Both the position numbers and the translations under genes were made by a program. This document shows positions 1-12,437 of a stretch of 64,000 nt of DNA, one piece after another. Every line of letters starts with the position of its first letter. Positions within the stretch are counted from its first letter, which is position 1. Below the pieces are notes generated by a model. That model did no database searches, was not told where the DNA came from, and saw nothing but the letters and a program-made list of their open reading frames with translations. The DNA comes from Branchiostoma floridae (lineage: Eukaryota; Chordata; Leptocardii; Amphioxiformes; Branchiostomatidae). The DNA lies in contig NC_049988.1 of assembly GCF_000003815.2 (NCBI RefSeq), positions 10,497,819 through 10,561,818 of the forward strand, written 5' to 3'.

Positions 1-809
1 GCCGAAGCGGTAAGCACCGCCATGGATCCAGATCATCACCGGTAGGGGGGTGGCTGTCTCACTGGCCTGGTACATAAAATGAAAGTTGGACTGTCTTCAA
101 CGTGTTCGTTTTCTCGAAGGAGGTTTTGATTTGTTGATAAAAGCAACAACAACAAGATATCAGAAAGAGAAATACAGTTCATTCAATCACCGGGCTCCGT
201 AAGTTTCAACGGTTGAACTCACATTTTCAAACCGGGGTCCGAAATGTTTGCGGAAAGGAAAAATAAAAGTGCTTTTCAAGGAAAATGCACAAATTGTGCT
301 AACGACTACTGTTTTTACATCATGTGCGTTTTGTTGCCTTTTATACATGTATTACACTTTTCGATCCCGAAAGCTGCCCGACCGAGCCCCGGTTTGGAAA
401 TGTGACCGAATTAAGGACTACCTAATGTCTGAGGATACAAACTGACCTGAGGAGTGTAGATATCCAAATATAGACAGTCTTCAGAAGTGTTGTTGGCTTC
501 TTCAGGTAAAATGGATAGTACATCTTCGGCGTACTGAGGGCAGGCTGGTCCGAAGGCTGTGGCGTCCCTCTCACCCGTCCAGGGTTGTGCCGGCTCGGGA
601 GGCATGAACCTTCGGTCTCCCGTCGGGGGCTTCGCGAAAGGCACCCCGAGGAAAATGTCGAGCGTAGTGCCGTTGTCTTGGGCGACCCTCATTCCTCTCA
701 GATCTCCGCTCTGTGTGGTTACTGTGATTTCTTCCCCATGCGAGGGGAGAGTCAGATAACAGAGTATTGTAAGAACGAACACAAGGTAGAAACGCCCACA
801 GGTCGCCAT
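1..809 (-). CDS. carboxylesterase/cholinesterase-like protein, 5' part (partial, runs off left edge)
   Basis: Two coding exons are visible on the minus strand: 447-809 (121 codons) and 1-66. The first starts at ATG 809, encodes a hydrophobic signal peptide ending near LPSHG, and ends at a CAG|GTCAGT donor in phase 0. The second follows a CCAG acceptor and continues in frame to the window edge. Family hallmarks of type-B carboxylesterases are the FLGVPFAKPPTGDRRF block, the EDCLYLDIYTP signature, and the oxyanion-hole motif WIHGGAYRFG in exon 2. The catalytic serine, acid and histidine would lie beyond the window, so activity cannot be judged. A secreted or GPI/membrane esterase is expected from the family. 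Whether it is a cholinesterase, a carboxylesterase or a catalytically dead adhesion protein is undecidable here. The 380-bp intron holds an inverted-repeat element. Confidence 0.9.
218..406. mobile_element. family A MITE (GC-rich TIR), copy 1
   Basis: An approximately 190-bp element lies in the esterase intron. Its left end reads CACATTTTCAAACCGGGG and its right end is the approximate reverse complement CCCCGGTTTGGAAATGTG. Inside each end is a second inverted block (gcggaaaggaaa / ttttcgatcccgaaagc). The same ends occur at 45931-46110, 48915-49104 and 49671-50034. No coding capacity is seen. Confidence 0.75.
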
Positions 810-2766
810 TGCTTACCAGTTGTAAAAAGAAAACACAAGCCAACACTTGAAAATGTACAGTAAACACATTAAGATCATTTATCTCATTAAATAGAACGGC
901 ATTTCAAAGGTAACGGCACGTGTAGACGTCGGGTGCAAAGAGCCCTGTGTCCTTTTTACTGTAAGAAATGTCAAGGACCTTAGTGTAGACCTCACTCTTA
1001 GTGATTTCAGCATATCTTAATCATGATGTTTTTAACGTAAGGAGAAAAGATATGCTGTCCCATTTAGTCACACTGGTACTGATGTAACTCGTAACCGTTG
1101 AAGTGACCTTCGGCCTTGTTACGCGGTGACCAGTGAGTAGTTCATGCCTTGAAGTGGTACCTTAGCCTTACAATGGGCAAACTCACAAAACATGAAGAAC
1201 ACTAACACACATTTTACACCAAGCGGAGGTCTGATCACCGATAACTTCACGCTATGATATATCGTTCACATAACAAATGTATTCAATCATTGAGTGCTCC
1301 CTTGACATAGTTTCCTTGAAATAGATACTAAATTTTAGTATGCCACACCCTCTCAAAGACTCCAGAAATACAGCTCGAAATTCATTGCGTTTTGCGTGCA
1401 AGAATTATGAAAAGTTTATGACACTTAGCTTTGATGGGAAGAATTTCGTCCTTGTACCGTTCCATGACATCCAGGTTTAGTACCAGTTTGGTACCGCCAT
1501 GTAGAAGTATCTCCTAAACGAAAAATGGCTATGCTTTATAGATAGTTACCCATTGGTTTCGTATGGCACAACGTCGGAATAGTCAATAATGTAACAGAAT
1601 GACTGTTGAAAAGAAATCTAAAATATTCGTTCAAGTTTGGTTGGGAACACTTCTGGATGGACAGACAGATGGGCTTGGTACCACTAAACCCTCGTTATGC
1701 CTCATATATTCACTCTTTTTGACTCTTTGAAATCATTTGGCGCATCTTTGGATAGTCAGCAATATCAATAGAACGCAGTGACGTTAGACAATATATTTCG
1801 AATATTCACCCAAATTTCATTGGGGAACTTCTGCAGGGGCGGACACACTACCTTCAAGCAGAAGTGTCATTCCCTTAGCCTGTGTTTACACAATCTCTCG
1901 TTGGCTGGGGTTAATGGCCCCTCCGGATCCCCTAGGCAACTGTAAGGCCGGCCGCTAGGAGCGCGATTTTAGCCAGGCTATCCTTCCCTGTGGTAGAAGG
2001 TTATGCTTCAGATAATCACTATTTGATTCAATTTGACACAACGTCGGAATACTGTCTTGTAAGAGTCTATTTTGCAAAATCATGCCCGACGGCTAATTGT
2101 ACGTAAAATCTCGAGAGTAAAGTCATTCAGTATGTAACACTTAGTAAGTTTCTAATGTGACGGTGTGTTTGTATGCCACACCACGGCTGCGCCATACTAC
2201 ACCAGATACCTTGTGCGTCATTCAGTAAAGTTGATTAAGCCGTCCCTAACCCATAGCCCTTACATGAATGGACTGTAAATGAATGCATTGCGTGCCATGC
2301 ATGACCCCCAACACGAACACACCTGTCTTAACCCTTAGCAACGAATAACAACAATGGGAGTGGCGGTGGCAGATTCCGTGTCACTGTCCGCGTGGTCGTC
2401 TGTACCATTTTACCGTCTGTAGTTTCTTTACGGACGTTTTCTTGTTGTTGTTGTTGTCTGTACATGCTCCAATGTGTCCGTGTTGTGTAATATTGACTTA
2501 GTGACATCACGGAAGAAGGAACGTCGTCAATAGCTAGGTACTGACAAGAGATCACAGAGTAGTGCATGCTATAGGTGCTTCCTATTCTTATACGAGGTCT
2601 TTGTCGCTGAGTCCTTATAAATGTTGAAGACAAGTGTAAGGTGATGGGCTCAGCACCGACCAAGCCAGTCGGCGCCCATGACGAGAGGCCAGCCGTGGTT
2701 GGAGCGGCGCAAGCTTCGGTCAAGTGGCGGGGGAAGGCGGGGGTAGCTTCAGGTGGCCAATCCAAG
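810..2766. other. intergenic region between divergent esterase and ARM-TIR genes
   Basis: No supported gene. The esterase (minus) and the ARM-TIR gene (plus) start at either end, so both promoters should lie here. No TATA box was recognised near either start. The stretch before 2767 is more GC-rich and the ATG sits in AAGATGGCGG, a strong start context. Loosely repeated phrases (cacaacgtcggaata near 1571 and 2039) and a MITE at 1876-1981 are present. The longest ORF, antisense at 2328-2780, shows no recognisable domain. Confidence 0.6.
1876..1981. mobile_element. family F short inverted-repeat element, copy 1
   Basis: Begins TAGCCTGTGTTTACACAATC and ends AGCGCGATTTTAGCCAGGCTA, with terminal TAGCCTG / CAGGCTA inverted. 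An inverted copy sharing nearly all of this sequence lies at 52354-52442. No ORF. Confidence 0.6.
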
Positions 2767-5700
2767 ATGGCGGCGTCCACGACAACAAAACAACAGGTGA
2801 GACCATCTTCTATTTCAGGGTTAGAAGGCCCTTATAGTCGGGTCGAATTTCGTTATAACAAAACTTGAAAGAACATTTTTTACTAATTCATTCTGATGTA
2901 TTAATTTACAAAGTTAAAAACAGATTAACTGTGATAACAATTTGTTAAATAAATAAATATGAATAAAAACATGTAGGGTAGACTACGGTAGTCTGCGACT
3001 CAACCATGCAGTAAAATACCTGCGAACTCGCTGCGACTAGAGTGGAAATGTGTGACCCTTAACTTCTTAATTTGAATGCAAGTTGTAAAAGTATTACTGA
3101 AAAGACATCAAAACACACCGTGAAAAGATCACGGTCTTATCTGTAAAATACGTTGATCGCTTTGTCAAATCTTAGGTCACAGTAAGGTCGCTTAATCATT
3201 GGAATGGGCGTTTAAAGAGGCACGGCGTATGATAATTCTGTGACCAACATGTCATATCCTAGATTTCAGTGTATTGCTTTTCAATCTCTTTTAATTTGCG
3301 CTGGGACAGACGAGGACAATGTAGCAATGTACGTAAGTAAGTAACTTATTTTAACAGTGCCACATACATGATACAGACAGAAGGTAAATGTAGTATTTTA
3401 GTCTCTCCCCTTACCGAAGTCAGGTACCCATTTTTACACCTGTATTTCAATCTGTTCTAACTTTAGGTCGCCGAGACAGACGACGAAAAGCAGGCCCGCC
3501 TCCTGAACCAGCATCCCGAGATGAAGCCTATCCTCAGGATCATGGACAGGGGCGTGGCTCAGGTGAAAGAGAAGAAAGGCGACGAAGACAGCATCGGCGA
3601 CGTCTACGAACGAGTCGACAAAGACATTGACGACCCTTACTGGAACTTCAAAGGAAAGATTCAGAGGCAAATCCAAGCTGAGCACCTCACCAAGATCGGG
3701 GCGGCCGGTATCTTTACGGATTACCTGAAATTCCTCAAGTCCACGGGCAACATGTTTGATGATGAAACCGTATGGGAGTGTTACTACGCCATTAGGAATT
3801 GTTGTTGGAGTTTTTCGGATGCAAGCTTCAACTTTGCGAAGAGGCTAGGAAAGGCCGGGCTCTTCCCCATGCTGATAGAGGACCTGAAACAATATAAGAA
3901 AACGTTTCAGACAAATCAGGTAGGTGTCGTTTTGTTTGGTTTGGTATTCACTCTTGCGTTTACTTTTACTTTCGCTGAAGTTCCTTGTCCAGCATTGACT
4001 TATTAATGACATTCTCTAACCATACTATCTTCGCTGGCTTGAAAAATATAAAATTTGGCCAAATAGTAACAACATTTTTTTCAGGGGTTTTGCCACCTTA
4101 GGGTAATGGGGGAATGTTACACCTATCTCAGGCTCATTCTCATGGCTAATCACCTAGCCTATATTTGCAGTGAGAGTAATTACCTTTAGGGATAATAATT
4201 TGCCAGGGTAGTTTGGCCAAAGGGTTTCATTGGCCGGTGCATGTTAACCTTAGCGTGGACGGACTCTCTTGCCAAATAATCCCCCTTTTTCCGAATTCTA
4301 CCATCCCCGTAGGAAGGCCTAATAGAGTCTACTTTTTTTGCCTAATTCTCCTTTCCTTATGAAGACCCGGTATAGGGTTATTAGATATCAATACTATGGC
4401 CATGAATCACAGGGTAGAATTTTGCATAGTTACCGCAAACGATTGATAAAAATCTTGTACCGAAACATGGATATGGTATCATAGCGACATTGGCATAATA
4501 AAGTGAACTGACTACTGGTACATGGGTAAATACACCGTGTCTTAGTCTCCGGGTAACTATTAACGTGAAACACACAAACAAACAATGGCTGTTATGTACA
4601 TGTCCGTATCTGCCAGGCGTTCGTGGGTGTACTGTTTACTCTGTTGACCACGCAACTGAAACAAAGAATACATTATTGCAAGGAGGCTGCTTACAATGTA
4701 TTGCCATCAATTTCAAATGCGATTTTGGTAATTACTTTTCTAAGAGAATTTCTATTTTCGAAAAATCTTAACGCCAATTCACTCTGAAGATTTCCTGATT
4801 GTGTAAATCTTTGGAGGTATTCATGATACAAAATATAACACTTCCAATTGTGTTTTGTACCGTACTAATATCATGTAATGGGATTGGGGCTGGGAAGAAA
4901 GCAATTCACACATTTCTGTGAAGCACGATGAAGTATACCTGGGCATCGTACATTCATAGATGGTGTACCACAGATGAGCCACCAGCGTCCAGCAATGAAA
5001 TCCAAAAATATACAGAAGCAAGCAATACGACCGGATTCGCTTCTAAAGCTACTTTTATAAAGTCGAAAACCCAAATCTACCATTTGAAAAATGTTGCAAA
5101 TATTTGTAAATATTTCCGCCACGTTAAAACCACTTGATATGATATTAAAAGAAAACGGTCATATCATTTCTGTAGGCACACAATTGGCTGGTGAGATGTT
5201 CGTTGGGAATCCTCCACAACTGTGCCAAGGTGATGGAGAACAGAGCCATCCTCAGACCGCTGGGGCTGATCGACCAACTCCTGCCCTGGATCAACACGTC
5301 CGACGAGGAACTCAAGACTGTCACAGTCATGACTCTGGCCTACATCGTTGGTGAGTCTTGGAAATAATTTAGCCTTTGAAATGATACTTAAACACGCTAT
5401 ACTATCAAGATCATAACATTTTTGCCTCTTTTGTTGCTTGGTGAATTGTTATATTGTCTTGCAAAACCAAGACCTGAATTAGTGAAACGTTGTCTATACT
5501 TGATGATTGAAATTGAATACATATATATTAGATGATAACTCAAAGTATACGGACTTTATCATAGATAACAACTTAAATCATCGTCCTTTGAAACCTTCAA
5601 TCAGTTTCCAACAGAACTGCAATAGTCTAAGACACTTTATGTGTTCTCAGAAAATTTCAAGGATCTAAAGCTTATGCCAAAAACAGTTACTCAAGCAACT

Positions 5701-8700
5701 GGATATGATTTTGGAAACGGTCAGACGTTTCAGACAACCATCCGGTGTCTTTCGTCAGTGTCATTGGATGGTTGTCTGAAACCTCTGATCCTTTCCCAAA
5801 TCATATCCAGATGCTTGAGTAACTGTTTTGGCGTACCTTAAAGCCTATGTTCATCATCTGTATCTGTAGCTGGTTATATTACACTGAACGATCCGTCATA
5901 CCTAACTTTTGCACATCTATCTGCAAGCGTTCTTTAAAACTATCCAGAAAAGATGCCCCTACTGTGCTTGGTGATAACAAGTTCCACTCTACGATAGTTC
6001 TGGGAAAATACGAATTTTTGAACACATCAATCCTAGGTTGGTAACTCTTGTACTTGAAGCCATAGCTGTTTCTTGTTCATATCCATCATCATCATCATAA
6101 CAGGTGAGGAGGATAACGACCTGATCATGGCTGATGACAGCGTGATCAGCTTCATCATGACGGTGTTTGAGGAGGCGGTGGACAGCGAGCTGATGCGGTC
6201 CCAGGGCTTCTCCGCCATGGAGATGGCCATGGGCATCAGCCAGCTGGCGCAGAACGACGACAATAAGGTCGGGATCTGCACTGATTGTTCTATATTAAAG
6301 CTTAAGTAAGGATCAAGTTTGATTAGCTTCCAATGTATTCTGAAGATCATTGCAGTCGACGAAAAGGGAATAGTTTATACGACGTAAGGGACCGTTTTGG
6401 AAGACTCTCGTCTATGCAAGGAGCTTTTTTCCTTGATAAAAGCTCCTTGGTCTATGCCACTCTGCCTACATGAAAAGATTGAGGGGCAAATTGGTAGACA
6501 GGTTTTGGTGGACACGCCTGTCGGTGATCACGTGACTAAATCCTGTTCTCCTATAGGCCGAATCAATAATTCTGAATGCCAGGAACGGTTCATAGTTGTA
6601 CATGTTTGAATCTTTTATGACTCCTGGAAGACTAGTGTTATGTATGCATATACTCACTAATGTGGACCTTTCAAGTGAAGAAATAAAAAAATACGGTGAC
6701 AACTACATGTTTTCTTATTATACAAAAACATCTCAGTACAATGCTAAACTTTCCTCCAACACAAAAGTACACACGGATCGAATTTCAACGACCACTTCGC
6801 TTTCTGCAGGATCAATATACTAATGACCAATATCACTTCAGAACGTAAAGTCGGATTAAGACGTGATGTTGCAGATACGTGTCGTCAGCAATTGGTCAAA
6901 CGTGCCAGGAAGTTTAGAACGTCCACCTTCTCTGTTCAGTGAGGGCTGGAGTGCCCTGGTGTATATGGCCTCCTTTATAACTGTTACATGTATTCTCAGT
7001 CAAGGCAGTTACATCCCTGTTTCCTACGTACCTTGTGCACCACCAGGTGATGATTGTGAAGAAGGGTGCCCTCCCCCTGCTGGTACAGCTGATGGAGACA
7101 GGTGATGAGGAGGAGCAGGAGCAGGGCGCTAACGCCGTCTGGCAGCTCGCCTTCCACGACGACAACAAGGACAAGATCCGAGCCGAACCGAGGCTCATGT
7201 ATCAGCTCAAAAGGTCAGAACGTACTTTGAAATTCCTGACGAAAGGTAGTGGATTCTACCTGAATCGTCTGACCGTTTCCAAAATCATATTCAGTTGCTC
7301 GAGTAATTGCTATTTGGGGTTAGCTTTGGTACCATCCGGATAGTAGTTCGCTCCGACGTTTATTATACATTATATACAATCGCTTTTCGCTCCGACTTTT
7401 GATAATGAGTCGATAATAGTTATCTGCTATTCAGAAGCGAACATATAAGAGAACTAATGCCCGTATGGTACCCAGGCTAATTTGGCGTATCTTAGTACCT
7501 AAATGTCTAACCTTCATGGACTCATTTAGCAGATATATTTCGACATTTGAACAGTTCTACATGTTTGCTCATGTCAACTTTGTCTCTGATGTTCTTAGAT
7601 GTTAACTGATTTCGTTTCTTAACAGGTTAAAGGACAGCAAGAACCAGGAGACTGCCAAGGCAGCTAACGGAGCATTGTGGGTGCTTGATAAACAAGCTAG
7701 GGGTAAGAGTTCACTTCATCTCCACAAAGTTTCACTAAGTTAGAAAGCTATGTGCACGTATCAAAAGCGTTGGTATAAAAAGCCACCTGGCTTTCATACA
7801 GGACAAAAGAATTACACTTTGCACTATGCCCTACTGCTACTGTCTTACTGTCATCATGGATGTGTACATTCTCGTGAAATGATGCATACGAGCAACATAC
7901 CTAACATATTTTACTTCTTGTGCAGAGGAAAAGGCAAAAGAGCTGTCAGAGAAGTCGGAAGAGTCCAGCAGAGAAGATCTTCAGGAGGGCAGCGGGCCGC
8001 ACATCATGATCAGTTACCAATGGGACCACCAGAAGACACTCGTTAAGGTTGGTAGTTATCTCAGAATATGTCTGTAGGTGTGCTATCAAAGTCTGTAAAA
8101 ATACTGCGCAGGAAATGGCTCCATACAGCTAACATCTATCAGTCTAACTTCTTCCATCGCATAACTACTTGGAATATGGAATTAGTCCATTGACTATACC
8201 AGATTCCGGTACCAAATCAAACCAAATGCAAAATATAAATGCCTTTATGATAAGTACTTGACCATATATACTTTTCCTACAACGAAAAGCGCAAGTTTCC
8301 AGTTTATAAGGCAATTGTGTTTAATCAAATGAAGCAAAACGCAAACTGTAGATGCCTTCACGCGATAAATGCTTCAATCTAAATCCACAGCCAAAAGCGT
8401 TCTAACAAGTATTAGTTTGCGGCGATTGAGTTTAACCAAATGAGTATGTAAGTTTTGAACCCCACAACCCAAAGCGCAATAGAGGTTCTACAAGTTTCCA
8501 GCTTAGGAGGCAATTGTGTTTAACGAAATCAAGCAAAACACAAACTCTGGATACTTTAAAAATCTTAATCCACAGCGAAAAGCGTTCTACAAGTATCTAG
8601 TTTTCGGCGATAGTCTTTAACTAAATGAGTATGTATACAAGACTGATTGTGTGACTGAGTGAGTATATAAGACTTTAAATGATGTAAACTGTATATGCAT

Positions 8701-10919
8701 TGTCTGGCCTTTGCCTCTTCCCTCATGACCTCAGTGAAAAGCGGCCTGCATGCCGATTTGAGCTTTCATGAAGAAACCAAATAACAGGTGTACATTTTGC
8801 CCCCTGTCCGTAGGTGAAGGACCGTCTGCAGTCGTACGGGTACCGCGTGTGGATGGACCTGGAGCAGATGGGCGGCTCCACGCTCCAGGCCATGGCGGAG
8901 GCGGTGGAGAACTCCGTAGTCGTGCTCATCTGCATGTCTCAGAAGTACAAGGAGAGTCCAAATTGTAGAACCGGTGGGTCATTCTTTGAATTCTTTTAAC
9001 TATTGGCACATTTGACCAATTGCTGACGTCAGGTATCCGCAAGATCACGTGCTAATAGATTACGTGTCTGTTACTCTCGCTAGTCTACGTTCTAAAGTGA
9101 TTTTTTGACACTTAGCACTTTTGACCAATTGCTGACGTCACATGTTCGCAAGATCACGTGTTAATGAATAGTGTTGATAGACCACGAGTTTACGTTCTGA
9201 AGTGATTGGTCATCAGCATCGATCCTGAATAAGTTATCCTTGAAAATATGATCCATGTATACCTTTGTGTTGGAAGAACGTTTATCATTGCACTACCAAC
9301 ACAGTTGAGCTTCCATGATCTTTTAGATCTTGTTTGCCGTTGTATTAACGTTATATATGTAAATGTATTGTTAGTTGTCTTTTTAGATAACATAGCCACT
9401 GGTATATTCGGTGGGCCTTCTAAGTCAAAGAAACGGACAAATGAAATATACATATTTTTGCAGATTTCTGTCAGCAATGACAACACAAGTGCTTTGCAGT
9501 TTTCAGAGATAAATTGTCGTCTTGTGATATTTTTCTCATATGCCCAACAGAGGCGGAGTACACCTTTCAGCTCCGTAAGCAGATCGTGCCCCTGATGATG
9601 GAAGGGAAATACAAGCCGGACGGCTGGCTCGGCGCCATCTTGGGAGCCAAGCTGTACTTTGACTTCAGCGCGCAACACAAGTTTGAAGACTCCATTGGAA
9701 AACTCATCAAAGAGCTAGGTAAATTTTCTTTTCTAGATCTAACAGCACATATGAGGCTAAAACGACATATTTACTAGAACACTGTACTGTACTCTACAAG
9801 TTTGAAGACTGAACTGGAAAACTCATCAAGAGTAAACGTGCATTTGCTCCTACAGTTTTACGTCACAGCGCAGCTAGATCATCGGTTTGTCTAGCAGCAC
9901 GTACTTAAGATTCACTTAAGGCCGAAACGACATCGCCCTTGTCACAACTTTGCTAGAACAGTGTTCAGTATCTCTAATAGCTACAACTCCATTCACAATG
10001 GCTGTAAAATCACACTAGTCACGGGCTATCATATTTTCTTTGTAAATTTCAGGACAGAGAGGTAGGTCAGCACAACTGGTCCAAAAGGTGCAGGCAGTGG
10101 AGGTGGGGGCCGGCGGAGCGGGGGCATTACCCATCATGCCTCCTGCTAAGCCTCGCGTGTTGGATTGGAAACAGGCGGAAGTGGACAACTGGATAGCAGA
10201 GAACCGACTTGAGAAGTAAGAATTATTACTGAATAGATTAAATGCGTAGCCATCTCAAACATAGAATATAAAAACCTAGAAGGGGAACCAGGTGTTCCAC
10301 AGGGTAGAATCCTGGGACCATGACTCATTAATTTATATTACTAGGCAAGTTTGTGACGGGACTAACCTACAAGATCAATAAATAAAATAAATAGATTATA
10401 TTTTATATTGGGTGACGGTTATCTTTAGGCAACAACATGGACAGTAATGTTACGCATGGTGTCAGGAGTCATCTTTCTTTTCAAATGTAAAGCAGTTTGC
10501 CTCTGTGTGTTTGACAGGAACTTCCTTCGAGAGCTGACAGGACCACAACTGCATTTCTTACAGTCCTTAAGAGGAGAGGTGAGTTCATTAACTTTATAGC
10601 ACTGATTCCATGACGGCATGACCTGAGTTTTCCGTAGTCTGTCTTCTCAACGATAACTAGCTTTGACCTCTGTCTAGATCACTCAAAACAGTTTTAGTAC
10701 AAAGCTAAAAGCCTACCAACTACAACAGCCAAAGCTATAACATCTCTAACGACATTTCTTGCTATAACAGTTATACCTCATCATGATTACCATTTTCGAA
10801 CCATATATTTTTTACAGGCCCCTGAGTTCTTCTACCAGTTCATAACCAACAAGTTGAAGCTCTCAAGTCTGGACCAGATCATGAGGTTCACCAACGCACT
10901 CAACGGCCTGGACGGCTGA
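2767..10919 (+). CDS. ARM-repeat, TIR and SAM-like domain protein (613 aa, 12 exons)
   Basis: Exons: 2767-2796, 3467-3919, 5176-5350, 6104-6267, 7047-7213, 7626-7702, 7926-8047, 8814-8973, 9551-9718, 10053-10215, 10518-10578, 10818-10919. Every join keeps frame; total 1842 nt including TGA. Residues about 90-355 are helical, armadillo-like, with repeat-type segments such as GALPLLVQLM and GANAVWQLAF. A TIR domain spans about 381-505: IMISYQWD, then GYRVWMDLEQMGGSTLQAMA, then VVVLICMSQKYKESPNCRTE. E450 sits in a C-x2-E arrangement matching the catalytic glutamate position of NAD-cleaving TIRs; E452 is the alternative. A SAM-like domain covers about 543-608 (LDWKQAEVDNWIAENRL, then ELTGPQLHFL). 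TIR domains act as signalling scaffolds or NAD hydrolases. SARM1 has ARM-SAM-SAM-TIR, so this is a different order and probably a separate invertebrate family. No signal peptide or TM, so cytosolic. The start is chosen for its MAAS context; exon 1 is only ten codons. Confidence 0.92.
3285..3440 (-). repeat. fragment of tRNA-derived SINE tail
   Basis: Within ARM-TIR intron 1 the phrases gacgaggacaatgtagca, acagtgccacatacatg, tacagacagaaggta and tacccatttttacacctg occur in the same order as in the SINE at 54300-54540. The tRNA-like head is absent. A diverged, truncated copy is the simplest reading. Confidence 0.5.
5675..5834. mobile_element. family B MITE, copy 1 (intron of ARM-TIR gene)
   Basis: A near-palindromic element of about 160 bp. 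The left arm runs GCCAAAAACAGTTACTCAAG and on through CAACTGGATATGATTTTGG; the right arm is its reverse complement, ending GAGTAACTGTTTTGGC. Internal arms (gtttcagacaaccatcc / ggatggttgtctgaaac) also pair. Copies at 7214-7320, 29053-29190 and 40084-40226. Confidence 0.75.
7214..7320. mobile_element. family B MITE, copy 2 (right end best preserved)
   Basis: Right arm GTCTGACCGTTTCCAAAATC through CAGTTGCTCGAGTAATTGC matches family B. The left arm is degraded, and the copy reaches close to the exon 5 splice donor at 7214. Confidence 0.5.
7323..7479. mobile_element. family H MITE, copy 1
   Basis: The left end TACCATCCGGATAGTAGTTCG is mirrored at the right end (AGAACTAATGCCCGTATGGTA, then CCAGGCTA). 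Internal tandem phrases (atcgcttttcgctccgac) match the copy at 12438-12650. Non-coding. Confidence 0.55.
8281..8640. repeat. imperfect tandem repeat in ARM-TIR intron 7 (about 200-bp unit, 2 copies)
   Basis: GGCAATTGTGTTTAATCAAA near 8312 recurs as GGCAATTGTGTTTAACGAAA near 8511. Each is followed by aagcaaaacgcaaact-type, aatccacagc-type and aaaagcgttcta-type phrases in the same order. Diverged duplicate, no ORF. Confidence 0.55.
9005..9210. repeat. 109-bp tandem duplication carrying CCAAT, CRE-like and CACGTG sites
   Basis: Two copies, offset 109 bp, in ARM-TIR intron 8. Each holds TTTGACCAATTGCTGACGTCA followed about 15 bp later by AGATCACGTG. The palindromic TGACGTCA sites are at 9024-9031 and 9133-9140; CACGTG is at 9046-9051 and 9155-9160. 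TGACGTCA is the CREB/ATF consensus and CACGTG an E-box. Use as an enhancer is inference. Confidence 0.5.
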
Positions 10920-11224
10920 GTGTTACAGGACAGCACCTCGTGCCTTACAGTACACATCTGAGATGTGAAATATTTTCACGTAGAAGAGTGAATCATAAAG
11001 TAGTGAGGATGAACTTTTTTGAAAAGCGAAGCAGGGTGTACATATTCTGAAATTGTAAGATATGTCATGTCATTGTAAAAGCACAGATTATTTTTAAAAG
11101 AAGAATACATGAGGAATACCCTCATGGTCTTGCATGTAATGCGATAGTCTGTATCATTGACGTTACTCTACGATTTTGGTGTTAATTACACAACCATTTT
11201 ATAGACAGATGGGGACATACAGGT

Positions 11225-11510
11225 ACTTCTTGTAGCACCGCAACTTGAAGCTGAGATGAGTTGGTGCTTCACATTCTTAAAGTACAGATATTTTGTACAG
11301 CACCGCTATTAAAGTTAACTTGGATTTTATTACCGCAACATCGTCTTGCAATTCACTGTTGAGTGTGACTTGTAGCACCACAAAATCTGAGATGAGGTGC
11401 AGAGGTGGTGCTTCATTGATTGTACGTTACAGCATCACTAAAGTGAATGTGGAATTTCCCTACCGCAATACTGTCTTACAACGTGCTTTTTGAGTGGTGA
11501 ATAACACTAT
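11225..11510. repeat. about 155-bp tandem repeat in the probable ARM-TIR 3' UTR
   Basis: CTTGTAGCACCGCAACTTGA near 11229 recurs as CTTGTAGCACCACAAAATCT near 11371. Each copy is followed by gagatgag, ggtgcttca, then aaagt-aa and ttaccgcaa / ctaccgcaa phrases in the same order. Imperfect and non-coding. Confidence 0.5.
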
Positions 11511-12437
11511 AAGCTATCAGCTTTCCGCAAAGTTGTGATATAAGCGGTAAACGAATTTTATTTGTCACATCATCTGTTTCATTGTTTAAATTACGTTACG
11601 TTAAACTGGTTTATTGTAAATTAAGCAATATTTTGTGTACAAACAATTTTAAAAATAAACACTCTAAAGCCATGCATGTATGTTGTCAATCTTCGATGGT
11701 TCATGTAAAAAATTTTCATTGTTTTGAATATTGTAACTGTTGTGCCAATGGTATACATCTTGCGAGTTGATGGCTAACTTAAGAAAAGGTGCAGCGACTT
11801 CGGACGTGATTGATAAGCGACACCTGTTGACAAACTCAGCAACTACAAAGATGGATCTCCGCCTTTTCAGACCAAAGTACACTAACACCGCAGGTGTGTT
11901 TACTACATCAGATGGGTTATCAATACTTGATTCCCTTTCAAGTCCTTATGAAGCAGGTTTACTTTGTACACAGTGGCTTTGTAAATGATTGACTAAATAA
12001 CTCATAACCGCGCCGTTGTGGAAACGTCACAGATTGTCATGTTTGGCTATCGCGATGCATTCTGGTCAGGGTCACTTGCTGGACCATATTACGACATTCG
12101 GTGAAAGCTGAACTGAATGCCCCCGTCTGAGATAGCTATCTCAACAGTGAAAAAGAAGACCACGAACAGTATGTAAGTATGACACTGTAGTGGAGCCTGG
12201 TGTGGTTCATGTTATGAGCTAAAATCTATTATCAGTTTATATTGTAAGCCAGTGTAAGTCCTTCCTATCACAACCATGAAACAACAATGTTGGACCTTGA
12301 TCAACTTCGTCTTGCAAAATATGGTACTGCAAATTAACGACACCGCTGTTTGATATCACGATCTTGCGCTAAAGACATTGACATCATCATGAAATATTGG
12401 TGTTTTGTTGATTTTCATGCAAAGTTGTGACTTGATA

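Noticed and set aside
248-445. ORF with a hydrophobic segment
   Set aside because: It is the translation of a family A MITE; the same peptide-like pattern recurs at every copy of that element.
2328-2780. 150-codon minus-strand ORF
   Set aside because: It lies antisense over exon 1 and the promoter side of the ARM-TIR gene, has a poly-Gln from CAA/TTG repeats, and shows no domain.
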